From Vreelandella arcis (lineage in GTDB: Bacteria > Pseudomonadota > Gammaproteobacteria > Pseudomonadales > Halomonadaceae), in contig NZ_FNII01000014.1 of NCBI RefSeq assembly GCF_900103865.1, positions 1 to 64,000 of the forward strand: a DNA stretch of 64,000 bases. Direction: 5' to 3'. Below are positions 8,797 to 18,123 of the stretch, one piece after another. The notes under the pieces are model-generated. The model was given only the letters and a program-made list of their open reading frames with translations. It was not told the origin of the DNA and ran no database searches. The position numbers were made by a program, and so were the translations under genes. How positions within the stretch are numbered: position 1 is the stretch's first letter; each line of letters starts with the position of its first letter.

Positions 8797-9666
8797 CTAT
8801 GATTTTCGCGCTTGTTGCCAGCCTAGACCCGCCAAAATAAGAGCCAAACCGACAAGCGTGGAAGGGTATATCGACTCTCCCACGACTACAAACAGTAACA
8901 AAAGAGACACAGGCGGGGAAAGAAAGATCAGGTTCGAGACCTTGGCGGTGCGCGACACCTTGTGAACCGCGAGCTGCCATAAAATAAAGGCGATGCCCAT
9001 TTCAAACAGCCCGACATAGATACCGGCCAACAGCGCCGAGCCGCTATGCCACTGGAAGCCTGGCCCCCATAGCAGCAGCAGTGTTAATACCGGCAACCCA
9101 ACAGTGAAGTTCTGCCACTGCCCAACCAATGGCTGGCGTTTATCGCGGGCATTGAGCAACCAGTAAAGCGCCCACAGCAGCGTGGATGCCAGGGCAAAGA
9201 CCACCCCGAGGGGGTCGGCAAAGTTGACGTCGAAAACATCACCGCGGGTGGCAATCACCCATACGCCCGAGTAGGCGACCAGCCCGGCGGCCACATCCGT
9301 TCTGGTGAGGCGGTGGCCAAGCAACGGCACCGCCAGAAATGCCATGGCCAGCGCCCAGGTGTAGTTGAGCGCCATGGCCTCCTGGCCGGGCAGTCGATCG
9401 TAGGCGGCAAACAGTACCAGGTAATAGGCCACCGGGTTCATCAACCCGGCCCAGGCGGCGGTCTTCCAACCTTTGCTCAGCGCGACGCCGGCGTTGCCTT
9501 GGTACACCACGATGGCGCCCATCAACGCCCAGGACACCAGCGACGCCAGCCACATGAGTTCCAGCGGTGACATCCAGGCCAGCGCCACCTTGAAGGCGGT
9601 GGCGACCGTGGACCAAAGGGCAACCGCTCCCAGACCATAGAGGATCGCCCGACGATCTTGATTCAT
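8797..9666 (-). CDS. DMT-superfamily (EamA) transporter
   Basis: A 289-aa inner-membrane protein with about ten hydrophobic segments arranged as two EamA repeats. The first begins RAILYGLGAVALWSTVATAFKVAL and the second near GVVFALASTLLWALYWLLNAR. It ends PSTLVGLALILAGLGWQQARK, the usual DMT finish. The ATG overlaps the TGA of the Rdx-like gene (ATGA), so the two are coupled. The substrate is unknown; relatives export amino acids or other small metabolites. Confidence 0.88.
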   Translation of the reverse strand: MNQDRRAILYGLGAVALWSTVATAFKVALAWMSPLELMWLASLVSWALMGAIVVYQGNAGVALSKGWKTAAWAGLMNPVAYYLVLFAAYDRLPGQEAMALNYTWALAMAFLAVPLLGHRLTRTDVAAGLVAYSGVWVIATRGDVFDVNFADPLGVVFALASTLLWALYWLLNARDKRQPLVGQWQNFTVGLPVLTLLLLWGPGFQWHSGSALLAGIYVGLFEMGIAFILWQLAVHKVSRTAKVSNLIFLSPPVSLLLLFVVVGESIYPSTLVGLALILAGLGWQQARKS

Positions 9667-9932
9667 CGGTCGGTATGGCCCAGATCGCGGGAAGGCTCGA
9701 CGTGGTCGCGCACGCGCTGCTTGAGGGCCTTGATGTCGGGAAAACCGCCATCACGCTTGCGCTCCCACAGCAAGTCGTCGTCACACCAGATTTCAAAGGT
9801 GCCGCCATGGTCGGGGCAAAGCGCTACTTCATTGAGTGCTTCGCCAAAGGTGGAAAGCAGTTCCTGCGCGTACCAGGCGCTCCTTAGTAGCCACTGGCAC
9901 TGAGTGCAATATCGAATTTGAACACGCGACAT
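9663..9932 (-). CDS. SelT/SelW/SelH (Rdx) family selenoprotein-like protein
   Basis: An 89-aa thioredoxin-like protein with the family's redox motif CTQC at residues 9-12 (YCTQCQWLLRS) and the conserved GGTFEIWCDD core. Cys replaces selenocysteine. AGGGAG precedes the ATG. Rdx-family proteins are thought to be thiol oxidoreductases, but the bacterial members have no firm role. It is translationally coupled to the downstream EamA transporter. Confidence 0.85.
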   Translation of the reverse strand: MSRVQIRYCTQCQWLLRSAWYAQELLSTFGEALNEVALCPDHGGTFEIWCDDDLLWERKRDGGFPDIKALKQRVRDHVEPSRDLGHTDR

Positions 9933-10068
9933 ACTTGAGCTCCCTGGCCTGACTCGCCATTATCCTCGATCAGTAACATTCATTGCTTAAGACATTACTC
10001 AAGAGTGTACTTAATCACCCGGCTCGTCAAAACGGGTCGCTCAGGACGGCTATCGCCAAGGAGCCCAC

Positions 10069-11382
10069 ATGGCTAGACACGACGCATCAGAGTCGCGCAT
10101 TTACGAATGGCTCACCGGTGACGAAGACAGCCGGATGTGCGACGACATCCCTGACAGCGCCTGTCATGAACAACCACGCAATTTTATGCTGCATTTATGG
10201 GCAGCTCTGGGCAATAAATTGGCGGATGAGCTATCCAGCGCCCGGCTGGTGCTCCCGTGGCTGATGGGCATCATCGGTGCGCCGGTATGGATGGTCGGGT
10301 TACTGGTGCCTATTCGAGAGTCCGGGGCGCTATTGCCGCAGATTTTTGTGGCAGGCTTCATTCGCCTCAAGCCGCAGCGGAAATGGGTTTGGGTCACTGG
10401 CGCATGTTTACAGGCGTTAGCCGCGCTATTGTTAGCCGCCCTGGCTCTATGGAGCAGCGGAACCCTCGGCGGCAGCCTGGTGTTGCTGGCGCTGGTGATG
10501 CTGTCTCTCGCCCGAGGGCTTTCGTCTATCGCGACAAAGGATGTCATGGGCAAGACCATTGCCAAACGCCGCCGTGGCACGCTAATGGGCTGGAGCGGCA
10601 GCGTTGCTGGGGCCGCCACCCTGGCAGCGGGGGGCGTGCTAATGCTCATGGGCGACTCGCAAGGCAATGCCATGCTGGCCGCGTTACTGGGCGTTGCGGC
10701 CCTCGGCTGGATCGTAAACGGCGCCTGCGCTGCCGGTATTGAAGAAACGTCTGGGGCTGTTGAAGGCGGTGAAAACGCATGGGACAGCATTAAGCTGGGC
10801 CTATCGCTACTCAAAGAAGACCACACCTTCGTTCACTTCAATGTAGCCCGGGCATTACTCCTTTCCAGTGCCTTGGCGCTGCCCTACTTAGCACTGCTGG
10901 GCCAACAGCAAAGCGGTACCCAATTAGGTGGCCTGGGGCTGCTTGTCGTGGTGTCGGGTATTGCGGCGATGGTGGCAAGCCCTGTTTGGGGCAAGCGCGC
11001 GGATCAATCGAGCCGTCGCGTCATGCGCGACGCGGCGATAGGCACGGCTGTGTGCTGCTTTCTAGGGGCTGGTATTACGTGGCTACCGGCCGCTTTCTCC
11101 CAACAGATATGGCCCTATGCGCTGGTTTATGCGCTGCTGGTCATTGTTCACCACGGCGTGCGCTTGGGTCGCAAAACCTATTTGGTCGATATGGCAAGCC
11201 AAGATAACCGAGCCCTGTATGTAGCACTGTCCAACACGTTGACCGGTGTGCTGATGTTGCTGGTGGGTGGAGTCATTGGTCTCCTGGCCCAGTGGTTAGG
11301 CAGCGACGCTTTGCTGTTGGTATTGTCCGCCACCGCCCTGGCCGCGATAGTCTGCGCACAGCGATTACCGGAAGTAGAGTAA
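10069..11382 (+). CDS. MFS-type membrane transporter, substrate unknown
   Basis: A 437-aa protein. About 65 soluble N-terminal residues are followed by roughly ten to twelve membrane spans. The region ALARGLSSIATKDVMGKTIAKRRRGTLMGWSG resembles the MFS loop 2-3 motif with a basic cluster, and the second half repeats the pattern (WGKRADQSSRRVMRDA). AAGGAG precedes the ATG. The acidic soluble N-terminus is longer than in most MFS permeases. No neighbour indicates the substrate. Confidence 0.78.
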   Translation: MARHDASESRIYEWLTGDEDSRMCDDIPDSACHEQPRNFMLHLWAALGNKLADELSSARLVLPWLMGIIGAPVWMVGLLVPIRESGALLPQIFVAGFIRLKPQRKWVWVTGACLQALAALLLAALALWSSGTLGGSLVLLALVMLSLARGLSSIATKDVMGKTIAKRRRGTLMGWSGSVAGAATLAAGGVLMLMGDSQGNAMLAALLGVAALGWIVNGACAAGIEETSGAVEGGENAWDSIKLGLSLLKEDHTFVHFNVARALLLSSALALPYLALLGQQQSGTQLGGLGLLVVVSGIAAMVASPVWGKRADQSSRRVMRDAAIGTAVCCFLGAGITWLPAAFSQQIWPYALVYALLVIVHHGVRLGRKTYLVDMASQDNRALYVALSNTLTGVLMLLVGGVIGLLAQWLGSDALLLVLSATALAAIVCAQRLPEVE

Positions 11383-11563
11383 CCTGAAGATAACGTTCAA
11401 GATTGCAATGCTTGGCAACGCTCGCCATGATGGACGTTAAGTGGCAACTGTTAATCGATCTTTTGCTATTATAAAAAGTTACGTCGTAAGGGGCATGCGC
11501 TAGATCGCAACCATCAACGTGGTAAAGCCCCCAATAGGTTTGGAGCTGCAACAGGATCCCTTG

Positions 11564-12001
11564 ATGAAACGATCTCCATTAATCAGCCCTGCGTTGCTCG
11601 AACGTATGGTAGACGCTTCCGAAGACGGCATTGTAGTTGCTGAACAGGAAGGCGATGAAAACATCCTGATTTACGTCAACAAAGGCTTTGAACGCCTGAC
11701 GGGCTACAGCGCCGATGAAATTTTATATCGGGATTGTCGCTTTCTGCAGAATGAAGATCGCGACCAAGCCCCGCTGAAGGCCATCCGCGAGGCGTTAAGC
11801 GCCGGCCTCCCCTCGCGGGAAGTGCTGCGCAACTATCGTAAAGACGGCACCATGTTCTGGAACGAGCTGTCGATTACGCCGGTGTTCGATGAAGACGACA
11901 AATTGATGTACTTCATCGGCGTGCAAAAGGATGTCACCGAACGCATTGAGGCTCAGCAGGCGCTAGCCGCCCTGCAATCTGAGCGGGAAAATGCCAAATA
12001 G
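11564..12001 (+). CDS. Short LOV blue-light photoreceptor (PAS/LOV domain only)
   Basis: A 145-aa protein consisting of one LOV/PAS domain with short helical ends. The flavin-binding signature reads YRDCRFLQNEDRDQ, with the adduct-forming Cys at residue 58. NYRKDGTMFWNELSITPV and YFIGVQKDVTER match the later LOV strands. The layout closely resembles the short LOV proteins of Pseudomonas putida (about 142 residues), which lack an effector domain. The ATG at 11564 with AGGAT upstream is preferred over an earlier GTG at 11519 because it matches the family length. It probably binds FMN and signals light through dimerization and partners. Two photolyase loci lie about 10 kb away. Confidence 0.88.
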   Translation: MKRSPLISPALLERMVDASEDGIVVAEQEGDENILIYVNKGFERLTGYSADEILYRDCRFLQNEDRDQAPLKAIREALSAGLPSREVLRNYRKDGTMFWNELSITPVFDEDDKLMYFIGVQKDVTERIEAQQALAALQSERENAK

Positions 12002-12211
12002 GCATTGACCGAATACGCTTGCAATAAAGACGCGTTGATAGCGCTTAATTAAACAACCAAGACAAAAAATTAACAACAACGCTTGAACTTCAACCTTAGC
12101 AGCGTTATATAGCGGCAAGGCGCTACCACAGCGTTAGTCGCTTCTTGCCGCCATATTTGACGAGAAGCCTGTCGTTATGCCGGCATGCCGGCTTGGGTTG
12201 GAGGGCCAGTG

Positions 12212-12427
12212 ATGAGCCGTGACCCCTTAAGTCGTGAATCTTTCTCCCACGAAGACGCCGAGTCGGATGACTTCGAATCGCTAGATGCGGTTAATGACGA
12301 GCATTACGGCCGCTCGCGACCAAATAGCAAAGCCAATAGCCTGCGCGCCCGCCGCCAAGTTGAAGCCTGGCTGGAAGAGCGCCGCTTGAAGCGAGCGATC
12401 GAAGACGACTGGGACGAGGAAGAGTAA
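12212..12427 (+). CDS. Small acidic PA3496-family-like protein
   Basis: A 71-residue protein starting MSRDPLSRESF at an ATG preceded by GGAGGG; an upstream in-frame ATG at 12185 lacks a site. It is acidic, with a basic arginine-rich helix (LRARRQVEAWLEERRLKRAIEDDW). This matches what I recall of the PA3496 family of putative envelope-integrity proteins, but the function is not established. It is monocistronic, upstream of ettA. Confidence 0.6.
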   Translation: MSRDPLSRESFSHEDAESDDFESLDAVNDEHYGRSRPNSKANSLRARRQVEAWLEERRLKRAIEDDWDEEE

Positions 12428-12575
12428 GGTTTCCCGACTACCCATCGTTTATTCGCTTAGCCGGTTGCCTATAGCCATTGTCCCGTAGCTGGCCTTTCAT
12501 CACGCAGAGCTCTATCATCTGCGTATCATCCAGCTGCTACGCTGGCATTTTTGTTCATCAACTTTACGGATTTCC

Positions 12576-14237
12576 ATGGCGCAATACGTTTTCACCATGA
12601 ATCGGGTCGGCAAAATCGTGCCGCCCAAGAAACAAATTCTCAAAGATATCTCGCTGTCGTTTTTCCCGGGGGCCAAAATCGGCGTGCTGGGTTTAAATGG
12701 CTCGGGTAAATCCACACTGCTGCGCATCATGGCCGGTGTCGATACTGAGTTTGAAGGTGAAGCCCGCCCCATGCAGGGGATCAATGTCGGCTACCTTCCC
12801 CAGGAACCCGAGCTTGACGACAGCAAGAACGTCCGCGAAACCGTCGAAGAAGCTCTGGGCGCCATCAAGGAAGCCCAGGAGAAGCTCGACGGCGTTTATG
12901 CCGCTTATGCCGAGCCGGATGCTGATTTTGACGCCTTGGCAAGCGAGCAGGCACGCTTAGAGAACATTATTGAAGCGGCCGACGCGCACAACCTCGAGCG
13001 CAAGCTGGACGTGGCCGCGGAAGCGCTTCGCCTGCCGCCCTGGGAAGACCAGGTAGGCAACCTTTCCGGGGGTGAGCGCCGCCGCGTAGCGCTGTGTCGT
13101 TTGCTGCTTTCCAGCCCCGACATGCTATTGCTCGACGAGCCTACCAACCACTTGGATGCCGAGTCGGTGGCTTGGCTTGAGCGTTTTCTGCACGATTATA
13201 GCGGCACCGTGGTCGCCATCACCCACGACCGTTACTTCCTCGACAATGTCGCAGGCTGGATCTTGGAGCTTGACCGTGGCCAAGGCATTCCGTTTGAAGG
13301 CAACTACTCGCAGTGGCTTGAGCAGAAAGAGCAGCGCTTAGGCCAGGAAGCCAAGCAGGAAGCCTCGCGTCAGAAAGCCATCAAGCAAGAGCTTGAGTGG
13401 GTACGTTCGAACTCGAAGGGCCGCCAAGCGAAAAGCAAAGCGCGCCTCAACCGCTTTGAAGAAATGCAGTCCGGCGACTTCCAAAAGCGTAACGAGACCA
13501 ACGAGATCTATATTCCACCCGGCCCGCGCCTGGGGGATAAAGTCATCGAATTCCATAACGTCGCGAAGCGTTTCGACGACAAGCTGCTTTATCAGGATCT
13601 CACCTTTACCGTTCCTCCCGGTGCGATTGTCGGCATCGTCGGCGGTAACGGTGCGGGTAAGTCGACCATGTTCAAGCTGATCACCGGCCAAGAACAGCCC
13701 GATGAGGGCGAAGTGGTCATCGGTGAAACGGTCGATATTGCCTACGTTGAGCAGCTACGCGACGCCCTGGATGACAAACAAACCGTTTGGCAAGCCGTGT
13801 CCGACGGCCAAGATATTCTTAACATTAACGGTTACGAAGTCGCCTCGCGGGCTTACGTGGGTCGCTTTAACTTCAAAGGCAATGATCAGCAAAAACGCCT
13901 GGATGAGCTATCCGGCGGTGAACGCGGCCGTTTACAGCTGGCGCAAACGCTTAAGCAGGGCGCCAACGTGCTGTTGCTTGACGAACCGTCTAACGACTTG
14001 GACATCGAAACGTTACGCGCGCTGGAAGAAGCCTTGCTGGCCTTCCCAGGTTGCGCGATGGTGATTTCGCACGACCGCTGGTTCCTTGACCGCATCGCCA
14101 CGCACATTCTGGCCTTTGAAGGCGATTCAGAGGTGGTCTTCTTCGACGGTAATTACACCGACTATGAAGAAGATCATAAAAAGCGCGTCGGCAATGACAC
14201 GCCCAAACGCATGAAGTACAAGCGTATCGACGCGTAA
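12576..14237 (+). CDS. ettA: Energy-dependent translational throttle protein EttA (ABC-F)
   Basis: A 553-aa ABC-F protein with two ATPase domains and no membrane spans. Domain 1 has [25 protein letters not shown] and [14 protein letters not shown]. The arm insertion and linker follow ([20 protein letters not shown]), then domain 2 with [24 protein letters not shown] and [11 protein letters not shown]. The EttA-type ending ([17 protein letters not shown]) distinguishes it from Uup and YheS. It binds the ribosomal E site and gates elongation according to the ATP/ADP ratio. A strong terminator follows. Confidence 0.95.
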   Translation: MAQYVFTMNRVGKIVPPKKQILKDISLSFFPGAKIGVLGLNGSGKSTLLRIMAGVDTEFEGEARPMQGINVGYLPQEPELDDSKNVRETVEEALGAIKEAQEKLDGVYAAYAEPDADFDALASEQARLENIIEAADAHNLERKLDVAAEALRLPPWEDQVGNLSGGERRRVALCRLLLSSPDMLLLDEPTNHLDAESVAWLERFLHDYSGTVVAITHDRYFLDNVAGWILELDRGQGIPFEGNYSQWLEQKEQRLGQEAKQEASRQKAIKQELEWVRSNSKGRQAKSKARLNRFEEMQSGDFQKRNETNEIYIPPGPRLGDKVIEFHNVAKRFDDKLLYQDLTFTVPPGAIVGIVGGNGAGKSTMFKLITGQEQPDEGEVVIGETVDIAYVEQLRDALDDKQTVWQAVSDGQDILNINGYEVASRAYVGRFNFKGNDQQKRLDELSGGERGRLQLAQTLKQGANVLLLDEPSNDLDIETLRALEEALLAFPGCAMVISHDRWFLDRIATHILAFEGDSEVVFFDGNYTDYEEDHKKRVGNDTPKRMKYKRIDA

Positions 14238-14270
14238 AGCTGACTGATATAACGTCGACGCTTAAACAAA

Positions 14271-14293
14271 AACCCCGCGCTGCGGGGTTTTTT
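14271..14293 (+). terminator. Rho-independent terminator of ettA
   Basis: AACCCCGC (14271-14278) and GCGGGGTT (14282-14289) form a perfect 8-bp stem with loop GCT, followed by a T-tract. Confidence 0.9.
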
Positions 14294-14322
14294 GTGGGTG
14301 GCGTCACCATGATAGGTATCGA

Positions 14323-14961
14323 TTAAACGTGGTATGTCGTTTTGCTAACGGCTTTAAATACGCCGCGCATGGCCCACTGCACCGGCGCGGGCAAACGCAG
14401 CCCCCCGGCTTCCAGCGCCAACTGGGCGTGATGGCGTTTATCGATCCCCATTTGGCGCAGCAGGGTTTTTGAGGTGTGATCGGACGCGGGCAGTCGCGTT
14501 TGTTGCTCGTCTAGTTGCTTGGCGGCTTGGGCTTCACTGGCCGCCAGCACGCCTAAGCCAAGACGCTCACTCACGCCACCGGTGGTCGCGCCAACACTCA
14601 GCGAGGCAAGATAGAAGCATGGTGCGAGTAAACTCGTGTGGCTATCCAGTTGGCGTAGCCGCTCGCCACAGCGAGCAAGATGGATAAGGTCATTTGCCGC
14701 CGACTGATCCATTTCCGCGCTGACCTCAGGCCGTTGAGAAAACAGTCGTTGCCCCTGATAAAGCCCTTGCAGGCACACTTCGCCGCTATGCGTTACGCGC
14801 ATCATGCCCGCCACATGATGCGCCTCAAAGGTTGTCAGCGTTTCATCGTTAGGCGGCACCGGAATGGGTAATTCCATTCGCGCCGTTGGCGGTAACAGCG
14901 TACGGAGGGCACGATCAAACTGATAAATCCATTGGTCTGAACGGGTGCGTCGACGCATCAT
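14323..14961 (-). CDS. coq7: Coq7-family 2-polyprenyl-3-methyl-6-methoxybenzoquinone hydroxylase-like protein with altered iron ligands
   Basis: A 212-aa protein starting at ATG 14961, which has AAGGAG seven bases upstream; a GTG at 15027 would overlap the HIT gene. The order of motifs is that of bacterial Coq7: THSGEVCLQGLYQGQ, HLARCGERLRQLDSHTS, then ASEAQAAKQL, LEAGGLRLPAPV and SKTTYHV at the end. The family's carboxylate-bridged di-iron site uses E, ExxH, E, ExxH. Here I read E61, D91-x-x-H94, E143 and K175-x-x-H178, so one ligand Glu is Asp and another is Lys. The codon at the last site is AAA where GAA is expected. Either this copy is inactive or repurposed, or the metal site is rearranged. 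In the family it performs the penultimate ubiquinone hydroxylation. Confidence 0.82.
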   Translation of the reverse strand: MMRRRTRSDQWIYQFDRALRTLLPPTARMELPIPVPPNDETLTTFEAHHVAGMMRVTHSGEVCLQGLYQGQRLFSQRPEVSAEMDQSAANDLIHLARCGERLRQLDSHTSLLAPCFYLASLSVGATTGGVSERLGLGVLAASEAQAAKQLDEQQTRLPASDHTSKTLLRQMGIDKRHHAQLALEAGGLRLPAPVQWAMRGVFKAVSKTTYHV

Positions 14962-15001
14962 GGCGCGCTCCTTGGCCGCGGGGCGAATAAACGTGGCAGA
15001 T

Positions 15002-15343
15002 CTACCCGGCAGGCCAAGTAAACTCACGCCCGCCGAGCAAATGCATGTGAATATGGTAGACCGTTTGGCCCCCCATTTCGTTGCAGTTCATCACCACGCG
15101 ATAGCCATCTTCGGCAAAACCTTGTTCTTTGGCGAGCTGTGCGGCGGTATATTGCAAGCGCCCGACGATATTCAGGTCATCGGTGTGGATATCATTAAGC
15201 GTGGCAATATGCTTTTTAGGAATGATCAGCTGATGCGTTGGCGCTTGGGGATTAATGTCGTTAAAGGCCAGCACATGCTCGTCTTCGTAGACGATATCCG
15301 CGGGGATTTCGCGGTTAATCATGCGACAAAATAGGCAGTCCAT
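15002..15343 (-). CDS. hinT: HIT-domain nucleotide phosphoramidase (HinT-like)
   Basis: A 113-aa histidine-triad protein with N-terminal CLFCRMINREIPADIVYEDE, the substrate loop INPQAPTHQLIIPKKHI, and the catalytic triad YHIHMHLLGG near residues 95-104. AAGGAG precedes the ATG. HinT enzymes hydrolyse AMP-lysine and AMP-N bonds. It lies 40 bp upstream of the coq7-like gene on the same strand and is probably cotranscribed. Confidence 0.92.
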   Translation of the reverse strand: MDCLFCRMINREIPADIVYEDEHVLAFNDINPQAPTHQLIIPKKHIATLNDIHTDDLNIVGRLQYTAAQLAKEQGFAEDGYRVVMNCNEMGGQTVYHIHMHLLGGREFTWPAG

Positions 15344-15397
15344 AAAAAGCTCCTTTATGCGCGTAACCTGATAACAGGCATTGAGGTTCTAAAAACC

Positions 15398-16270
15398 CTA
15401 ACGAAAACGACGCTGCGACAACAAGTGGCGCACCAGAGGAGCCAATATAAGCTCCATGGCCAGCGACATCCGCGCGCCGGGTACTACCAGGGTATGGGGG
15501 CGGGTCATAAAGGAATCTTTAATCATCGCCAGCAGCCAGGGAAAATCCACCGTCGACGGGTCGCGGAAGCGAATGACCACAAATGACTCTGCATCGGTGG
15601 GAATATCCTGCACCTCGAATGGGTTGGAGGTATCCACCGTGGGCACGCGCTGAAAATTAATGTGGGTGCGCGAAAGCTGCGGCTGGATGTAGTGCACGTA
15701 GTCATTCATGCGGCCCAGTATGGTGTCGATCACTGCTTCCTGGGAATAACCGCGCATCTTGGTATCCCGGTCAATTTTCTGAATCCATTCCAGGTTCATG
15801 GTGGGCGCCACCCCCACCAGCAGGTCAACATGCCGGGCGATGTCGTATTCTTCCGTCACCAGGCCACCGTGCAAGCCTTCGTAAAACAACAAGTCGGTGC
15901 CGCAGGGAAGCGGCTGCCATTCGGTGAAGGTGCCGACCTGATACCCCGCCTCAATTCTTTGCTTATCTTCGGCGTGAATGTAGTGGCGGAAGGTGCCGGT
16001 GCCGTGCTCGCCGTATTCGATAAACATGCCTTCGAGGCGATCCAGCAGGTTGGCTTCCACGGCAAAATGCGACAGTTCGTTTTTTCGCTCAGGCTCTTCA
16101 CGAAACATGCGGTGCAGTTCATCACGGGAGTAGCGATGAAAGGCATCGCCGTCGACCATCGCGGCATGCACATCTTCGCGCAGGAACATTCGTTCAAAAC
16201 TGCGCCGAACGGTGGTCGTGCCCGCCCCCGACGAGCCGGTGATGGCTATGATGGGATATTCACGTGACAT
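15398..16270 (-). CDS. prkB: Phosphoribulokinase (PrkB-type)
   Basis: A 290-aa kinase with P-loop GSSGAGTTTV at residues 11-20, the family block VDGDAFHRYSRDELH, the substrate segment HYIHAEDKQR and FYEGLHGG. This is the class I (proteobacterial) phosphoribulokinase fold, converting ribulose 5-phosphate to the 1,5-bisphosphate. No RuBisCO or other Calvin gene is in the window, as is usual for the PrkB form in heterotrophs, whose physiological role is unclear. Its ATG overlaps the thioesterase TGA (TGATG). Confidence 0.9.
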   Translation of the reverse strand: MSREYPIIAITGSSGAGTTTVRRSFERMFLREDVHAAMVDGDAFHRYSRDELHRMFREEPERKNELSHFAVEANLLDRLEGMFIEYGEHGTGTFRHYIHAEDKQRIEAGYQVGTFTEWQPLPCGTDLLFYEGLHGGLVTEEYDIARHVDLLVGVAPTMNLEWIQKIDRDTKMRGYSQEAVIDTILGRMNDYVHYIQPQLSRTHINFQRVPTVDTSNPFEVQDIPTDAESFVVIRFRDPSTVDFPWLLAMIKDSFMTRPHTLVVPGARMSLAMELILAPLVRHLLSQRRFR

Positions 16271-16710
16271 CAGGTGCCTCTCGCTTGCGCTAATGCTTGC
16301 GCCACCGCCTCGGGTATCGCCACAGGGCGACCCGACGCCAGGTCAATAAGCAGTTGATTGACACGTGCAGTCGCCACGGGCTTGCCACTTTCGGCATGGG
16401 CGATGCGCTGATAGATGGTTAACGCCTTACCCTCGGGCGTCGGCACGGCGGTGTCGATCACCAGGGCATCAGGCCAGCGCGCTTCGCTTTGATACTGCAC
16501 TGCTAGGTCGGCCACCACACTCGGGTAGCCGTGCATATCCCATTCAGGAAGGTCGATGGCGGCAAAGGCTTGAATGCGCGCCTCATGGAGAAGCGACACC
16601 AGGGCATCGTGGCCGAGATGACGACCGTAGTTCATATCCGAGACGCGGACGCTCAGCGCATGGCGATGGATAATCGCCGCGTCGGGAAAATCAAGCTGAA
16701 CCCGTTCCAT
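16270..16710 (-). CDS. Hotdog-fold acyl-CoA thioesterase
   Basis: A 146-aa 4HBT-type protein with the hotdog motif VRVSDMNYGRHLGHDALVSLLHEAR (Asp and the long helix) and ADLAVQYQSEARWPD. The start at ATG 16710 has AAGGA; a longer frame to TTG 16773 reaches into purD. It sits downstream of purD and is coupled to prkB by overlapping stop and start codons. It probably hydrolyses short or medium acyl-CoA; the exact substrate cannot be read. Confidence 0.82.
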   Translation of the reverse strand: MERVQLDFPDAAIIHRHALSVRVSDMNYGRHLGHDALVSLLHEARIQAFAAIDLPEWDMHGYPSVVADLAVQYQSEARWPDALVIDTAVPTPEGKALTIYQRIAHAESGKPVATARVNQLLIDLASGRPVAIPEAVAQALAQARGT

Positions 16711-16769
16711 CGTATTATCCTTGTTGCGATTGGCCGTCGCGGCAGAATGACCGTGCGTGTTTTGGAGCG

Positions 16770-18056
16770 TCAACCTTCGCGCGCAATCGCACGGTAAGCA
16801 ATATCACGGCGGCAGATAACGCCTTCCCAATGAATTTCATCAACCCCCTGGTACGCCGCCTGTTGGGCTTGAGAGACACTATCGCCTAATGCGGTAACGC
16901 ACAGCACGCGCCCACCTGCCGTGATGACATCACCTTGGTCATTGTGCTGGGTACCGGCATGAAAGACTTTACAGCCGTGGCGCTCGGCCGCTGCGATGCC
17001 ATGAATGACATCGCCCTTGCGGTAGCTGTCTGGGTAGCCACCGGCTGCCAGCACCACGCCCACGGCGGCGCGTGGGTCCCACTGGCACTGTTGTCCGGCA
17101 AGCTGGCCCTGCGCACCGGCGAGACACAAAGCGGCCAAGTCGGAAGTCAAGCGCAGCATAATCGGCTGTGTTTCCGGGTCGCCAAAACGGCAATTATACT
17201 CGATTACCTTGGGGTTGCCCTCGCCATCAATCATCAGCCCGGCGTAGAGAAACCCACAGTAGGCGTGACCTTCAGCAGCCATCCCCTTAACGGTGGGCAG
17301 GATTACCTGCTGCATAATGCGCGCATCCACCTCTGGCGTGACCACCGGTGCGGGTGAATAGGCACCCATGCCGCCGGTATTCGGCCCTTTGTCACCATCG
17401 TAAGCGCGTTTATGATCCTGGCTGGTGGCCATGGGCACCACGTTTTCACCGTCGACCATGACGATAAAGCTGGCTTCTTCACCGTCCAAAAATTCTTCGA
17501 TCACCACGCGCGCGCCCGCATCGCCAAAGGCGTTGGCTTCCAGCATGTCGCGAATCGCGGCTTCGGCCTCAGCCTCGCTCATTGCCACAATAACGCCTTT
17601 ACCCGCGGCTAAACCGTCGGCTTTGATAACAATGGGTGCGCCTACTTTAGCCAGGTAGGCCAGCGCCGGCTCGACGGCGGTGAAGGTTTGATAATCAGCG
17701 GTGGGAATCGCGTGGCGTGCCAGGAAGTCTTTGGTGAACGACTTAGAGCCCTCTAGCTGGGCGGCTGCCTGAGTCGGGCCAAAAATGGTTAACCCCGCCG
17801 CCTGGAACGCATCCACCACGCCTTCGACAAGCGGTGCTTCCGGGCCCACCACCGTGAGCGCCACAGCCTCTTGGCGAGCCAATTCCACCAGCCCGGCGAT
17901 ATCCGTTGCTTCAATGGCAACATTGGTCAGCTTTTCTTCACTGGCCGTCCCCGCGTTGCCCGGAGCCACCAACACTTGCGATACGCGCGAGGACTGCGCT
18001 AGTTTCCACGCCAAGGCGTGCTCGCGACCGCCGCCGCCTATCATCAAAACCTTCAT
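16770..18056 (-). CDS. purD: Phosphoribosylamine-glycine ligase (GARS)
   Basis: A 428-aa ATP-grasp enzyme beginning MKVLMIGGGGREHALAWKL, the family's N-terminal motif, at ATG 18056 with AAGGAT six bases upstream. The ATP-grasp core is visible in PIVIKADGLAAGKGV and VVIEEFLDGEEASF. The signature SQDHKRAYDGDKGPNTGGMG and YNCRFGDPETQ complete it. It catalyses the second step of purine synthesis. The usual partner purH is not adjacent. The thioesterase and prkB genes follow on the same strand. Confidence 0.96.
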   Translation of the reverse strand: MKVLMIGGGGREHALAWKLAQSSRVSQVLVAPGNAGTASEEKLTNVAIEATDIAGLVELARQEAVALTVVGPEAPLVEGVVDAFQAAGLTIFGPTQAAAQLEGSKSFTKDFLARHAIPTADYQTFTAVEPALAYLAKVGAPIVIKADGLAAGKGVIVAMSEAEAEAAIRDMLEANAFGDAGARVVIEEFLDGEEASFIVMVDGENVVPMATSQDHKRAYDGDKGPNTGGMGAYSPAPVVTPEVDARIMQQVILPTVKGMAAEGHAYCGFLYAGLMIDGEGNPKVIEYNCRFGDPETQPIMLRLTSDLAALCLAGAQGQLAGQQCQWDPRAAVGVVLAAGGYPDSYRKGDVIHGIAAAERHGCKVFHAGTQHNDQGDVITAGGRVLCVTALGDSVSQAQQAAYQGVDEIHWEGVICRRDIAYRAIAREG

Positions 18057-18123
18057 GAATATCCTTCTTATGCGGAAGAGCAAATTAATCGCGGCATTAT
18101 GCCACAGCTTGTCCGCGCGGCGC

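Noticed and set aside
16711-16773. Extended N-terminus of the thioesterase from TTG
   Set aside because: Overlaps the purD end and lacks a ribosome site; ATG 16710 has AAGGA.
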